Positions 9,889-19,458 of a stretch of DNA of 28,994 nucleotides are shown piece after piece. Within the stretch, counting starts at the first letter, position 1, and each line of letters begins with the position of its first letter. The stretch spans positions 1-28,994 of the forward strand of contig JAVKOQ010000540.1 in the NCBI GenBank assembly GCA_031835245.1. The letters run 5' to 3'. Position numbers and translations under genes: made by a program. Source of the DNA: Balamuthia mandrillaris (Eukaryota; Discosea; Longamoebia; Balamuthiidae). The notes below the pieces were generated by a model, which saw only the letters and a program-made list of their open reading frames with translations, made no database searches and was not told the origin of the DNA.

Positions 9889-11957
9889 CTCTTCCACATA
9901 AAAGGACGAATGGGGAATTGCTGACTCAAAGAAGCAGTTATGTGTCGGTTTAACACCGTTGCGCCCAATTTTCAGACTCTTCAAGCAAAGAGATTCGAAT
10001 ACGGAGGCCACCTCGTTTGACCGTCAAATGCTGGAAGATTATATGATTGATCTGATGCATTTTTTCAGCGGCGATCACAAACTCTGTGCCAAATTTTTGC
10101 TAAATTTGCCATTCCCAGAAGCTAACTATGACCAAATCCTTGTTGAGGTTAGTCTCGGTCTGCCTTTAGCTTCTCGCTGTTTCTTCTTCTTTATTTTTCT
10201 TCTTTGTCTTTATCGTTCTCTTCTCTTTATCGTTCTCTTCTCTTCATCGTTCTCTTCATCGTTCTCTTCATCATTCTCTTCTCTTCATCGTTCTCTTCAT
10301 CATTCTCTTCTCTTCATCGTTCTCTTCATCGTTCTCTTCTCTTCTCTTCATCGTTCTCTTCTCTTCTCTTCATCGTTCTCTTCATCGTTCTCTTCATCGT
10401 TCTCTTCTTCTCGTTCTCTTCATCGTTCTCTTCATCGTTCTCTTCTCTTCTCGTTCTTCATCGTTCTCTTCATCGTTCTCTCTTCATCGTTCTCTCATCG
10501 TTCTCTTCTCTTCTCTTCTCTTCTCTCTTTCTCTTCTCTTCTCTTCTCTCTCTTCTCTTCTTCTTCTTCTTCTCTCTCTTCTCTCTCTCTTTCTTCTCTT
10601 CTCTTCTCTTCTCTTCTCTTCTCTTCTCTTTCTTCTCTTCTCTTCTCTTCTCTTCTCTTTCTTTCTCTTTTCTCATTGCTTTCTTTTCTGTAGAATATTT
10701 TTGCACAGATGTTGCAGCTTCCAAAGGCAGCTTATCCTGGTGTCTTTTATTCGGTGCTTATTTCGGATCTGTGCAAGACTCACCCTACTTTTCCACCTCA
10801 AGTACGTATTTCAGCCATTTCTTTATTTAATTATATCTTTTTCTCACCAAAAATGCCCGACTCATTCAATCGTTGAAAATACTGAACGTTATATAGCTTG
10901 GACAAGCAATAATCACATTGTTTGAGAGAGTTGAACAAATGGACCCTGAGTGTACCGACCGATTATCCTCTTGGTTTTCTCATCATCTCAGTAACTTTGA
11001 CTATAAATGGAACTGGTCCTATTGGTTTGTTCTTTCTTGCTTATTTTGTTACTTGTTCGTTATTTCTTTGCACCTGTATTTTTACTGACAAACAAACAGG
11101 GCACATGTTTTAGAAATGGGAGAGGACGAACCAAAGCGTTTGTTTGTCAAGGAAGTTTTAGAGCAGTGCGTTCGCTTAGCCTATTGGGATCGTGTTCGCA
11201 GGACCATCCCTGACGAGTTCGAAGCGCTGATGCCACCCAAACCAACTCCTACTCCCAAGTACAGCGGCGATGGCAGTAGCTCAGAGGAGCAACAACAAAA
11301 AGCTGGAGAACAGAAGCATTTCCGTTCTATTCAAAGACGTCGTCTTACTCTACTCCAAATGATTCGAGAGAGACAACAATCTACTCAGATCAAGCAATGG
11401 CTGGATGATGGCGCACCTCTACAAGACAACAAGAAGGGTGAAGAGGAAGAGGAGGAAGAGGAGGAAGACCATTCCCTCTCGCAATACGATTCGATGGAAT
11501 TGGTCATTCATTGCCTGTTGGAAGCAGGTTCAAAAAGCTTTAGCCATATGCTAAACATTTTAGAAAGGTACAAAATAGCGACACCCACACCCGCCCAACA
11601 ATACTACAACACAACAATACAAGTGATTTATTCATCATGTTCTTATTTTAACAGATACAATCCCTTGTTACGTTTGATGGCCAACGACCAAACGCTTCGC
11701 GTGCAATGTCTAGCAGCAGTCGCTGATTTTTGGCAGAACTCTTCACAGCACGTCAGCATCGTTTTTGACAAGCTGATGACCTATTTGGTGGCGGACAATG
11801 TTTCTATTGTGGAATGGCTCTTTTCCAGCAGCGTTCTGCCCCACTTTACTCGACGCTACACTCGCGAAATTCTCCGCAACACTATCGAAAAGACTATAGC
11901 GAGGACTCAAACCCTCACCCAAGAGGTTCAAGCTCTGCAGCAATCATGTTCGTCATC

Positions 11958-12009
<52 letters not shown>

Positions 12010-12295
12010 ATTCATTAGCCTTTCTGTTAGCAGCACGAAGAGAAGAAAATGAAGAAATAGAAAAAAAGCTGAACCAAGCAAATGAAGCATTGAATGCAGC
12101 ATTACAGGAGCAAAAGGAGCTGTTCCTAAAGATCTTCCAGGTTTGTTCCTTCTTTAACCTTTTTCTTCCTGATGCCAATTTTTTCTTCTGCAGCGATTCG
12201 TCATCTCGCTTTCTACACACCTTAACCAAGGTGGTAGTGACTCAGAGTCATGGTTTGTGTTTACACTTGCCCTCATGAAAGAAATCGGCAGAAAG

Positions 12296-12338
<43 letters not shown>

Positions 12339-12479
12339 TTGCTTTCTGAATGCTGATTTCTTTCATAGTATAACAAAGAAATCAAGCCGTTCATTCATAC
12401 GATGGAAAGTGTGCTATTTACCTCCGATTTAGACGAGAGAATCACGTCTGTCTTCCATCAGTTCAAGCTCGTTTGCTAA
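8480..12479 (+). CDS. NCBP1: Nuclear cap-binding protein subunit 1 (CBP80)
   Basis: CBP80 is the MIF4G-repeat scaffold of the nuclear cap-binding complex; with NCBP2 it binds the m7G cap and links transcripts to splicing and export. ATG at 8480 begins an Arg/Gly-rich N-terminus (RRDRDEFGGGGGGSGYIPR to RRSGDRYGGG) joined to KRRRYDEAADIEQRLRSL. Family landmarks in order are LPVKAGVYGTLVGLINTKD, HLRFLAELVNANII, LALLKAIPFVARELVE, DWRFSSVLHPYPAFQS, LRPIFRLFKQRD, QMLQLPKAAYPGVFYSVL, DRLSSWFSHHLSNFDYKWNW, KEVLEQCVRLAYWDRV, EAGSKSFSHML, VADNVSIVEWLFSSSVLPHF and LFLKIFQRFVISLSTHL, ending HQFKLVC, TAA 12477. Acidic low-complexity insertions lie near 9340-9420 and 11440-11470. About a dozen introns, one with a 500-nt C/T tract. 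The three MIF4G blocks appear complete. Confidence 0.95.
9857..9877. repeat. CT microsatellite in an NCBP1 intron
   Basis: Short (CT)n run, sense-strand pyrimidine, upstream of the acceptor before the exon DEWGIADSKKQLC. Confidence 0.85.
10180..10672. repeat. C/T-rich intronic minisatellite in NCBP1
   Basis: About 490 nt almost entirely of T, C and spaced G/A, made of CGTTCTCTT and TTCATCGTTCTC units that decay into (TTCTC)n. It fills the intron between the exons encoding NYDQILVE and NIFAQMLQL. The Ser/Leu/Phe-rich ORFs that cross it are not coding. Confidence 0.92.
11958..12006. repeat. (CT)n microsatellite in an NCBP1 intron
   Basis: About 24 CT units starting roughly ten nt after a GTTCGT donor that ends the exon encoding EVQALQQS. 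Confidence 0.93.
12301..12336. repeat. (CT)18 microsatellite in an NCBP1 intron
   Basis: Begins directly after the GTAAG donor of the penultimate exon (ending KEIGRK). The acceptor lies about 35 nt after its end. Confidence 0.94.
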
Positions 12480-12560
12480 TATTCCCTTCGTGTATTCTTT
12501 TGTTATTCCAAACTTACACACTGCGTTCTGCATATCATGCACCCAGCTTGGTGGTGCCAC

Positions 12561-12566
12561 TTTATT
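12561..12566 (-). terminator. AATAAA polyadenylation signal overlapping the AAAS stop codon
   Basis: On the minus strand AATAAA starts at 12566, the last base of the AAAS TAA codon. NCBP1 ends 86 bp away in the opposite direction. Confidence 0.6.
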
Positions 12567-15452
12567 TAAAACTCTGTTTTGGAATCGGTTGGAAAGTAAA
12601 GCGGGTAAAAAGAGATCTGGCCACTTGCCCATCCCTTTTGTGACAAACATTACGAGAAAGAGAGAAGTAAAGAAAAAGAGAACAAAAAAAGATAATGTAA
12701 GTCACTGGAGAGAGAGAGAGAGGCGAGAGAAGAGGCGAGGTGAACGAACCACAGAGAGCAGTGCACCACGGGTGAAGGTTGGGCTGAAGGCGAGCGCGTG
12801 GGGTCTTCCTCCTGTCAACGGACCACGAATGTAGCCTCTGTTGTTCGAACTGAGGTTAGAAAACAAAAGAGGTGCGTTTTTGTTTTGTTTTGTTTTGTTT
12901 TTTGAAGGCCTTCAAAAAACATACCTTGGATTGAATTCCAAAAAAGAAACACGAACACTGGTCGCATAAATACCAATTAGCCCTTGTTCACAAATTGTTT
13001 CGATGTTTGTTCTTTCATCACTGAGTGGTTCCTCATCACCATGATCTGGTTCCGTTTCCTTTTCCTTCTCCTCGACTTCCTTCTCTACTACCTCTTTGCC
13101 TTTCTCGTCCACAACGTCCATCATTGTTGATTTTCTTTTCGTCTTTGTCTTTGTAGAAGAAGTTGAGGCCGTCACCTTCGAGCCGCTGTTGAGGAACGTA
13201 ACGGCAATGCGTTCGCCAGAAGGATCCCAATGAATTTGGTCTATCGGTCCTCCCGCCCTGTTATATTTAATACACAACAGGTTAAACAAGATCAACAGTC
13301 ATTGAACGAATGCAAAACATGCTACAGGAAAAAAAAAAAACAACGTACATTTCGGTCTGTCCATTTGGATGCGTGACCTCGTAGGGACCCATCTCCTCGC
13401 AGCCTTGGTAGATACCTCCGATCTCAGGGGGAGAGCCTTTGAAATAAATAATGTGTACAGTGCTCTCTCCTTTCTCGCTTACCAGCAAGAATCGGCTGTC
13501 AGGGCTCCATGCCGCACTCTGCAAGGTAGCCGATTAGAGTGGAGCGCAGAGGGAGGGAAGGAGGGAGGGAGGGATCAAAGAACACGCCTGACAAGACCCA
13601 GAAAATGTCCATTTTTGACTATTCCAGGTCTTCGTCTCCCACACAAAGAAAGTTCCACCCCTATGGTTTTGTCGCCAATGAGCCCAACATTCATAAAGAT
13701 TTATAAGAGAATAGACACGAGTGGAGAAAAAGTGATAGGTGCGTACGTAGTAGCAGCAAATAGATAGGACTGATTGGGCGACCACCGCACCAACGATATA
13801 CCATGCGTAGACAAACGGTTGAGCGGAGTGCACGTCCCTAAAACGATGTCCCATACAATGACGGCTGGGTGAGAGGGTGAACCTGAAGCTAGATACTGTC
13901 CATCAGGACTCCATGCGATGCTTGTAACCGGTCCATGCGATGGATAAGAGAGATAGCGCATCCAAGCAGCTGTTGAAGTGCTTTGCCTAACACTACCAAT
14001 GGTGTCTGTAAATATGCCTCCAGCAGGAGAAATGTCGCCATCTCCTCTTCTCCTTGCACGAGATGACTTGTTTCGATTGGTGAACAACCGCCACAAACAA
14101 ATCCCATGCCTGAATTCAATACAGTAAGTAACAGCTCGTGAATATGATATAGAGAGAGAGACCTGCAGGCTACAGCCAGTGCGTTTGCAGCTTGTGGCTT
14201 CCATGCAATGTTGTAAACTTTAGTTTGAAATTGGTGTTGGAGACAAGTCGGCAACCACCCTTTAATCATTATGACTCTTCGTAAGTGAAAAAAGAAGAAG
14301 AAGAAGAAGAAGAAGAAGAAGAGAGAGAGAGAGAGAGAGAGAACTCACTCTCAGCGGTAAGATTGTAAAGATGAATGCTGCCATCAGCGGCAGCTATAGC
14401 AAATAATTGTTTGTAGTGATGCCATGCCAATGCCCTAATTCTTTTTTGTCCATCCACATTTTCTTCTTGCTGTAACTCGTCCACAGATACAGTTTGCCGA
14501 CCTCCCTTTTCAAAATGAAATAACATGCAAACAATCACAACCAACAACTTGGAAACGAGTGAAAAAAGAAGAAGATGCAAGAACAAAAAGAGTACCGGCA
14601 CAAAGTTTTGAAGAAGAACAGAGACAGCGTCTGTAAAACTGTGCCAAAGGCGACCGTCTTCTGATGGTTCACTACGTTTCCGTTTCAGCGCGCCGCTGCC
14701 GGTTGCACGCTTGCCGACTTTGTGGATGCCTCCAATGCCACCACCTTCTCTGTCTTGCCCCCGTTCTTGTTGGGGCAGTGGTACCACCAAGTAAGGATAG
14801 CGCACTCCCTATTTTTTGTGAAAGGGGGAGAGAGAGAGAGAGAGAGGAGAGAAGAGAGTGATGAGTTTTTGTCTGCAGGAGGATGACAAGGAGAACGACT
14901 AGAACGTACACCAGCGGAGAGATAACGAGAGAGACTATCGTCGTCCTCGCCAGACGTGCTCACTGTTTGCATGCATATTAAAAAGGTCAGAGTGACAAAT
15001 GGTGTCGCAGCGTCCAGAAGGGGAAAGGAAGAGGTTGGTGAAGGGACGAAGGAAGCAGAGTACGTAGTTCGCAGTTGAGTTCGCAGAGTGTAACGTGGCC
15101 AGGAGGTGGTGGCGGCAGTTGTTTAACTTCAAAAGAAGAAGAGAAGTAAGCAAAACAGAGGAGGGAGAGGCAGGAGCACGAAAAGCAAACCTTTGAAGTA
15201 GACGAGGTAAGGCTGAGCGTTGTTCGCTTCCACGCAGTTGTAAAGGCGAGAAGCAATAGGGACAACCTCTTCTGCCGCTCTGCCTCCGCCAGCCGCAATA
15301 CGAAGGGTAAGAGGAGAACGACCAGGGAACAGAGCGCGGAACGCATTCAACGTGTCCACATCGCTGGCGCCCGCCCTCAAGCGGACCTTCCCCACGATCC
15401 TTCCGTCGGTGACGGCGATCTCTTTGAAGGGCTCCGCTTTGTCTGCATTCAT
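12566..15452 (-). CDS. AAAS: Aladin, WD40 nucleoporin, with an N-terminal extension
   Basis: Aladin is a beta-propeller nucleoporin on the cytoplasmic side of the pore, anchored through NDC1. The recognisable N-terminal motif is PPPPPGHVTLCELNCEL, as in animal aladin. Propeller blades follow: KRIRALAWHHYKQLFAIAAA, KVYNIAWKPQAANALAVACR, HGPVTSIAWSPDGQYLASGS, VIVWDIVLGTCTPLNRL, LVRWSPNQSYLFAATT, FVWETKTWNSQKWTFSGSCQ, AAWSPDSRFLLVSEKGEST and DQIHWDPSGERIAVTFLNSG. The end is GALLSVGWASGQISFYPLYF, stopping at TAA 12566-12568. A charged Lys/Glu insertion lies near 13040-13160. ATG at 15452 adds about 88 residues before the conserved start, joined in frame through a GTTTGC-AG intron. Joins between about 14,700 and 15,000 are uncertain. 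Four sense-strand pyrimidine arrays lie in its introns. Confidence 0.94.
12708..12722. repeat. Short GA run in an AAAS intron
   Basis: CT on the AAAS sense strand, in the last intron, between the exons encoding GALLSV and GWASGQISFY. Confidence 0.75.
13549..13574. repeat. GGGA microsatellite in an AAAS intron
   Basis: Purine repeat on +, CCCT on the AAAS sense strand, between the exons ending SGSCQ and starting SAAWSPDS. Confidence 0.85.
14292..14342. repeat. GAA/GA compound microsatellite in an AAAS intron
   Basis: GAA units followed by GA on +. On the sense strand the CT part comes first, right after the donor GTGAG that follows the exon ending HLYNLTAE. Confidence 0.9.
14828..14859. repeat. 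GA microsatellite in an AAAS intron
   Basis: CT on the AAAS sense strand, lying upstream of the acceptor before the exon encoding RYPYLVVPLPQQ. Confidence 0.85.
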
Positions 15453-15765
15453 CACGGGTGGCGTTGCTGAGAAGCGAGAGCTACCAAAATTTTTATTTCT
15501 TTTCTTTGTGGTTACATCAACTCTCCTGTCCTATCTCATGTCTTTCGTTCATGACGGCTCCTCAGGAGGGCTCCTCGTTCATTCGGAGTTCCTTTTAACA
15601 AATGGAGTTATATCCATTGGTACCGAAATTTCTGTAGTGATCAAAAAAAGGAAATAACTTTGACCTTTGGGAAAACAAACCAACAATTAAAATTGATTGC
15701 CAGCGATTGAACAACAGTCAGGAAGAAAGACGGAGCTGTAAAGAGAGGATTCCAGAGAAACGAAG
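15453..15765. promoter_or_regulatory. Divergent promoter between AAAS and the secreted-protein gene
   Basis: 313 bp between head-to-head start codons. No gene, TATA box or clear operator is visible. It carries a near-duplicated GGCTCCTCAGGAGGGCTCCTC stretch around 15557-15577, forming a small inverted repeat (CTCCTCAGGAG). Confidence 0.5.
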
Positions 15766-16588
15766 ATGAGGTTCTTGTTTGTTGCAGTATGCTTGTGTGC
15801 GTTTCTCTGTTGGGCTGAGGCGGCCAAGGTATGCCCTTTTTCATTCCGTCACAATGCCCCTTACCGCAAATCCATCAAAAATAAACTCTGAGTTTTGCTC
15901 TTATAATCGCTGCTTTCCTTAGGTGAGGAGCGTGTCCACTCGCTCCAACTTTTGGACGCACAGAGAGGCTAACTGGGCCGCTAGAACCGCCGTCACACGG
16001 GGACTTGGGGAGATGGACCGTAACGTCTATCAGGGCTTCAACATTCCCCGCGAGAGCCTGCGGGAACAGTCGGTCACCAACTTTGTGTTGCATTGGATTG
16101 CCGTGACCCGCCGAGGAACTACCATCCTCTTTGACGCCGACCCTATCCTCTTCCCTAACGCCATGCCCCCTCTGCAAGCTGCCGCCAAATTCCTCGCCAA
16201 GCAGTTCTCCCTCAAACCCCAGACTCCTCCCTACAACGGCACTCTTGAGACCTACATCGACGGCGTGCTGGCGCTGGCTTGCGACCTGGACTATGAGCAA
16301 CCCGCTGCGGAGGGCGGCCAGGGCACAGAATTCGGCGCGGAGCAGGACTGGTGCGCCACCGAGGTCATGGCTATCTTTGGCGAAGGTAGGACGGCGGCTG
16401 AGATCACTGAGCACCTCAAAGTCCATCACTACGATGACCTGGCCCAAAAGGAGTTCAAGCAGTACAACTGCGCCAGCCACTTTACCGGGCCTACCCGCAT
16501 GTACTTCGCTTGCGTCCTCTCCAAACTGGACATTGATCTCTACTACAACTGCGAGAGATGCTGCTCTCCTCTTGCCTGTGCCCTTTAA
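15766..16588 (+). CDS. Secreted protein of unknown family, 242 aa
   Basis: Two exons, 15766-15828 and 15923-16588, split by a 94-nt GT-AG intron in phase 0. Exon 1 is a textbook signal peptide (MRFLFVAVCLCAFLCWAEA), with likely cleavage after Ala near residues 19-20, so the intron nearly coincides with the signal/mature boundary. The mature part begins KVRSVSTRSNFWTHREANW and carries eight cysteines, four of them clustered in the last eleven residues (NCERCCSPLACAL), which suggests disulphides in an oxidising compartment. One sequon is present (NGT in YNGTLETY). There is no transmembrane segment or ER retention signal. Coding GC is high and the second exon is long for this window. I do not recognise the fold; possible roles such as lysosomal or extracellular factor are inference only. 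Confidence 0.82.
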
Positions 16589-16661
16589 GAACCAACCTTC
16601 TTGCTTCCCAACACCAACAAAATAAGAAAAACCACAAAACCAAACAACCCAAGTTTCGCTC

Positions 16662-16729
16662 TTCTTCTTCTTGTTGTTCTTGTTCTTGTTCTTCTTCTTC
16701 TTCTTCTTCTTCTTCTTCTTCTTCTTCTT

Positions 16730-16760
<31 letters not shown>

Positions 16761-16795
16761 TTGTGCTTGTTCTTCTTCTTCATCTTCTTCTTCTT
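16662..16795. repeat. (TTC)n trinucleotide array
   Basis: Long (TTC)n with TTG interruptions at both ends, beginning about 75 nt after the stop codon at 16588, so probably in the 3' UTR or just beyond. Confidence 0.93.
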
Positions 16796-16847
16796 CACTT
16801 GGCTTTGCTTTGTGTAACGTTTTTCAGTTCTTTTTTTTTTTTGTTTT

Positions 16848-16884
16848 TTTGGGGTTTTTTCGAAAACAAAAAAAAAACCCCAAA
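16848..16884 (+). other. Perfect inverted repeat, 13-bp arms, 11-nt loop
   Basis: TTTGGGGTTTTTT at 16848-16860 pairs with AAAAAACCCCAAA at 16872-16884. Flanking T and A runs extend the symmetry. It lies about 260 nt after the secreted-protein stop and could form a stable hairpin in RNA or DNA. Confidence 0.85.
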
Positions 16885-17069
16885 GCACCCCAGCAGCAGC
16901 AGCAAGCAGCTTACACCAAAAACCAGAAATAATATTGTTCCACGCCCTCATTATACCGCGAACAAAAAAACCCAACAACGACAACACAAAACGGAGAGAG
17001 AAGGAAAGAACCCTTCCTAAGGCCCCCCGATCTGCTTCTTGTCTCCCTTTCATAGATAACAAACGTGAG

Positions 17070-17071
<2 letters not shown>

Positions 17072-17109
<38 letters not shown>
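17072..17109. repeat. (CT)n microsatellite upstream of the RhoGEF gene
   Basis: About 19 CT units, 233 bp before the RhoGEF ATG. It may lie in the promoter or in a 5' UTR intron: an upstream AACGTGAGCTT resembles a donor. Confidence 0.9.
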
Positions 17110-17111
<2 letters not shown>

Positions 17112-17341
17112 CTGAGGCCAAATACATAACAAATAGGTAACTTTTATTATTATTTGCCCTTTTTTTTTATTATTTTGATTTTATAAAAATAAAGAAAGAA
17201 AGAGGCCTCCTGCTCGGTAGGCCAAGAGAGATTAACAAGCTTGTTGTCAAAAATCTCCCCCAATCTTTCTTTTGCTTTTTTGTTATTTTTTTGCTGGTTA
17301 AAGTCGCTTAATTGCTTGGTTGATTGCAAAACGTAGAAGAA

Positions 17342-17560
17342 ATGGACGGCTCTAGCTCTGGAGAGGAAGAACAGGGCATTCAAATCATGGTACTCCCCCG
17401 CTGTCCTCTCTCTCTCTTCTTCCCTTTCCTCTCTCTCAACAACCGCTTATTGATGAGCCGAGTCCGTTGTTTGTATTCAGGTGAAAGTGCCTGGCGGAGA
17501 CAGTCTGCACACGTTGACCCTGCCAGCAGGCTACACCGTCGATCAAGTAAAGGTTTGTTT

Positions 17561-17602
<42 letters not shown>

Positions 17603-17774
17603 TTGGCTTTTAACGCCTTTTTTTCAAACATAAACAAACACAGAGAGCAATCTTTCGTCAGATTCCAGAACTTAACTCACGGAAGTGGACTGACTTTAAC
17701 TTGGGCTTGCAGGTAAGCCTCTTTGAATTTTGTTTTTTCAACTTGAAGTTTGTTGTTGATCGCGAGTAACTCCG

Positions 17775-17805
<31 letters not shown>

Positions 17806-18473
17806 CTATATTCATGTTTTTACTCTTCTATTCCATCTTAACTCTTCTCTTCCAATCCAAAAGGAAGAAGTACTGAGGGTGGAGTTCAGCAAACTGAGGA
17901 ACATTGAGGCCGCAAGAGAGGCTATGAAGCAGCACAGAGCTTTGGAGTTAGAGCTCTTATGCAAGCACCCTGAAGTAGGCCGCAGGGCTTCTTCTCCTCG
18001 TTTTTCGTAAAAACCATCCTCTCGCCTCTTTCTTTTCTCTCCTCTTTTCTTTCTCTTCTCTGCTCAATCCAAAACTCATATGTATGCAGGACATCGGTGC
18101 AGGACATGCCGTCAGCAGTTCGCATGGCCTCATTGCACACCCAATCACAAGAGAACCTTCGCACCACCTTCAACAGTACCGCAACACATTCCAGTGACGC
18201 TTCATCCTCCTCTTCTTCGGCATCTCACACTTTTTCCAACAACACCAACTCTGATAACACATATGATTCCTCCTCAGTACCACCTATCACTGTCACCACC
18301 ACCAAGTCCAATTCCGACGCCGCTGACAGCAGTCAACTGTCGAGAAGCCCGTCGCCTCGTCTCTCCAGAGAGGGTAATGATACACCCTCCAGAAGAAAGA
18401 GTATTGATGAGGCCGAAAGTACTCTGCAACGTCTTACTGCTCAATTGGCCAAAATTCAAAGCATTGGTATGTT

Positions 18474-18510
<37 letters not shown>

Positions 18511-19411
18511 CATTTCTTATCTTTTTTGAACATATACAGTGACGGTCGAGTTGGAAGCCTGCAATGCCGCTTTAGATGAGAAGTCGGACGCAACTTCAAG
18601 CGGAAGTCCCAAATCCAAGGGTGCTTCTGGGGCGCTGCGACGCCACCTCTTGCACGAGAAAAAGGTTTTGGAGCGTCTCCTCAAGGAAATCAAAGAGGGT
18701 CCAGAGCAAGACCTGGCAGCACAACAACTACCCTCCTCCAAAAAGAACAGCGATTCCTCCTCGCAGAGATCTTCGAAGCGCTCGCGGCCGCCCAAAGAGA
18801 GCTCCAGCCATCGAAACATCAACGGAAGCAAGGAAGACAGCCCCACGTTGAGAACCAAAGCAGAAGACAAGCGCAAGACTCTGAGCGATAGGGACGTGCG
18901 CAGCGCGACTGCCAGCGGTGATGACAAGGAGAACAGCCACGGCCTCAGTAACAGCAGCGGCGGTAGCAAGCGAGCTTCCTCCTCCTCTTCCTCCTCTGAG
19001 AAGGAAAGTGGAGCAGAGGCTCCTGGCACGCCCATTATCTCTCGAGAGGAGCATGCCGAAATGATTCGACAGGAATTCATCAAGACCGAAAAAACTTACG
19101 TTAGCAACTTGGAGGCTATTGTATCTGTACGTCTTCTCTCTCCTCTCTCTCTCTCTCTCTCTCTGTCTTCTGTCTTGTGACAACTTCTGGTAAATAACAG
19201 ATATTCGTGGAGCCTTTACGGCAGGCAGCTTCCGATCCGTCCTCCTCTATGCTCACTTTTAAGCAGATAGATGTTCTCTTTTCCAGAGAGCTCACAATGT
19301 TGGTCCAAATGCATAAAAAACTGCTGGATGACATCACGGCAGCGCCTGATGGTGACACTAAAGCCTTCGCCAACTGTCTAGCTTCGTTTATTCCTTATTT
19401 GAAGGTTTTTT

Positions 19412-19458
<47 letters not shown>

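Larger units (their letters stand above)
16589..17341. other. Intergenic region with TTC array, hairpin and CT array
   Basis: 753 bp with no supported gene. It contains the 3' region of the secreted-protein gene, a (TTC)n array, a 13-bp perfect hairpin at 16848-16884, a short CAG run near 16890-16910, a CT array at 17072-17109 and AT-rich sequence leading to the RhoGEF start. Long minus-strand Lys-rich and plus-strand Ser-rich ORFs here come from the TTC array. Confidence 0.75.

Noticed and set aside
10180-10672. Long Ser/Leu/Phe-rich ORFs that mimic a membrane protein
   Set aside because: They are low-complexity translations of the C/T tract in an NCBP1 intron; exons on both sides splice across it.
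15875-17062. 395-aa minus-strand ORF with a poly-Lys stretch
   Set aside because: It is the antisense of the secreted-protein exon fused to the translated TTC array; it has no domain, and the plus-strand gene with signal peptide and clean splice is far better supported.
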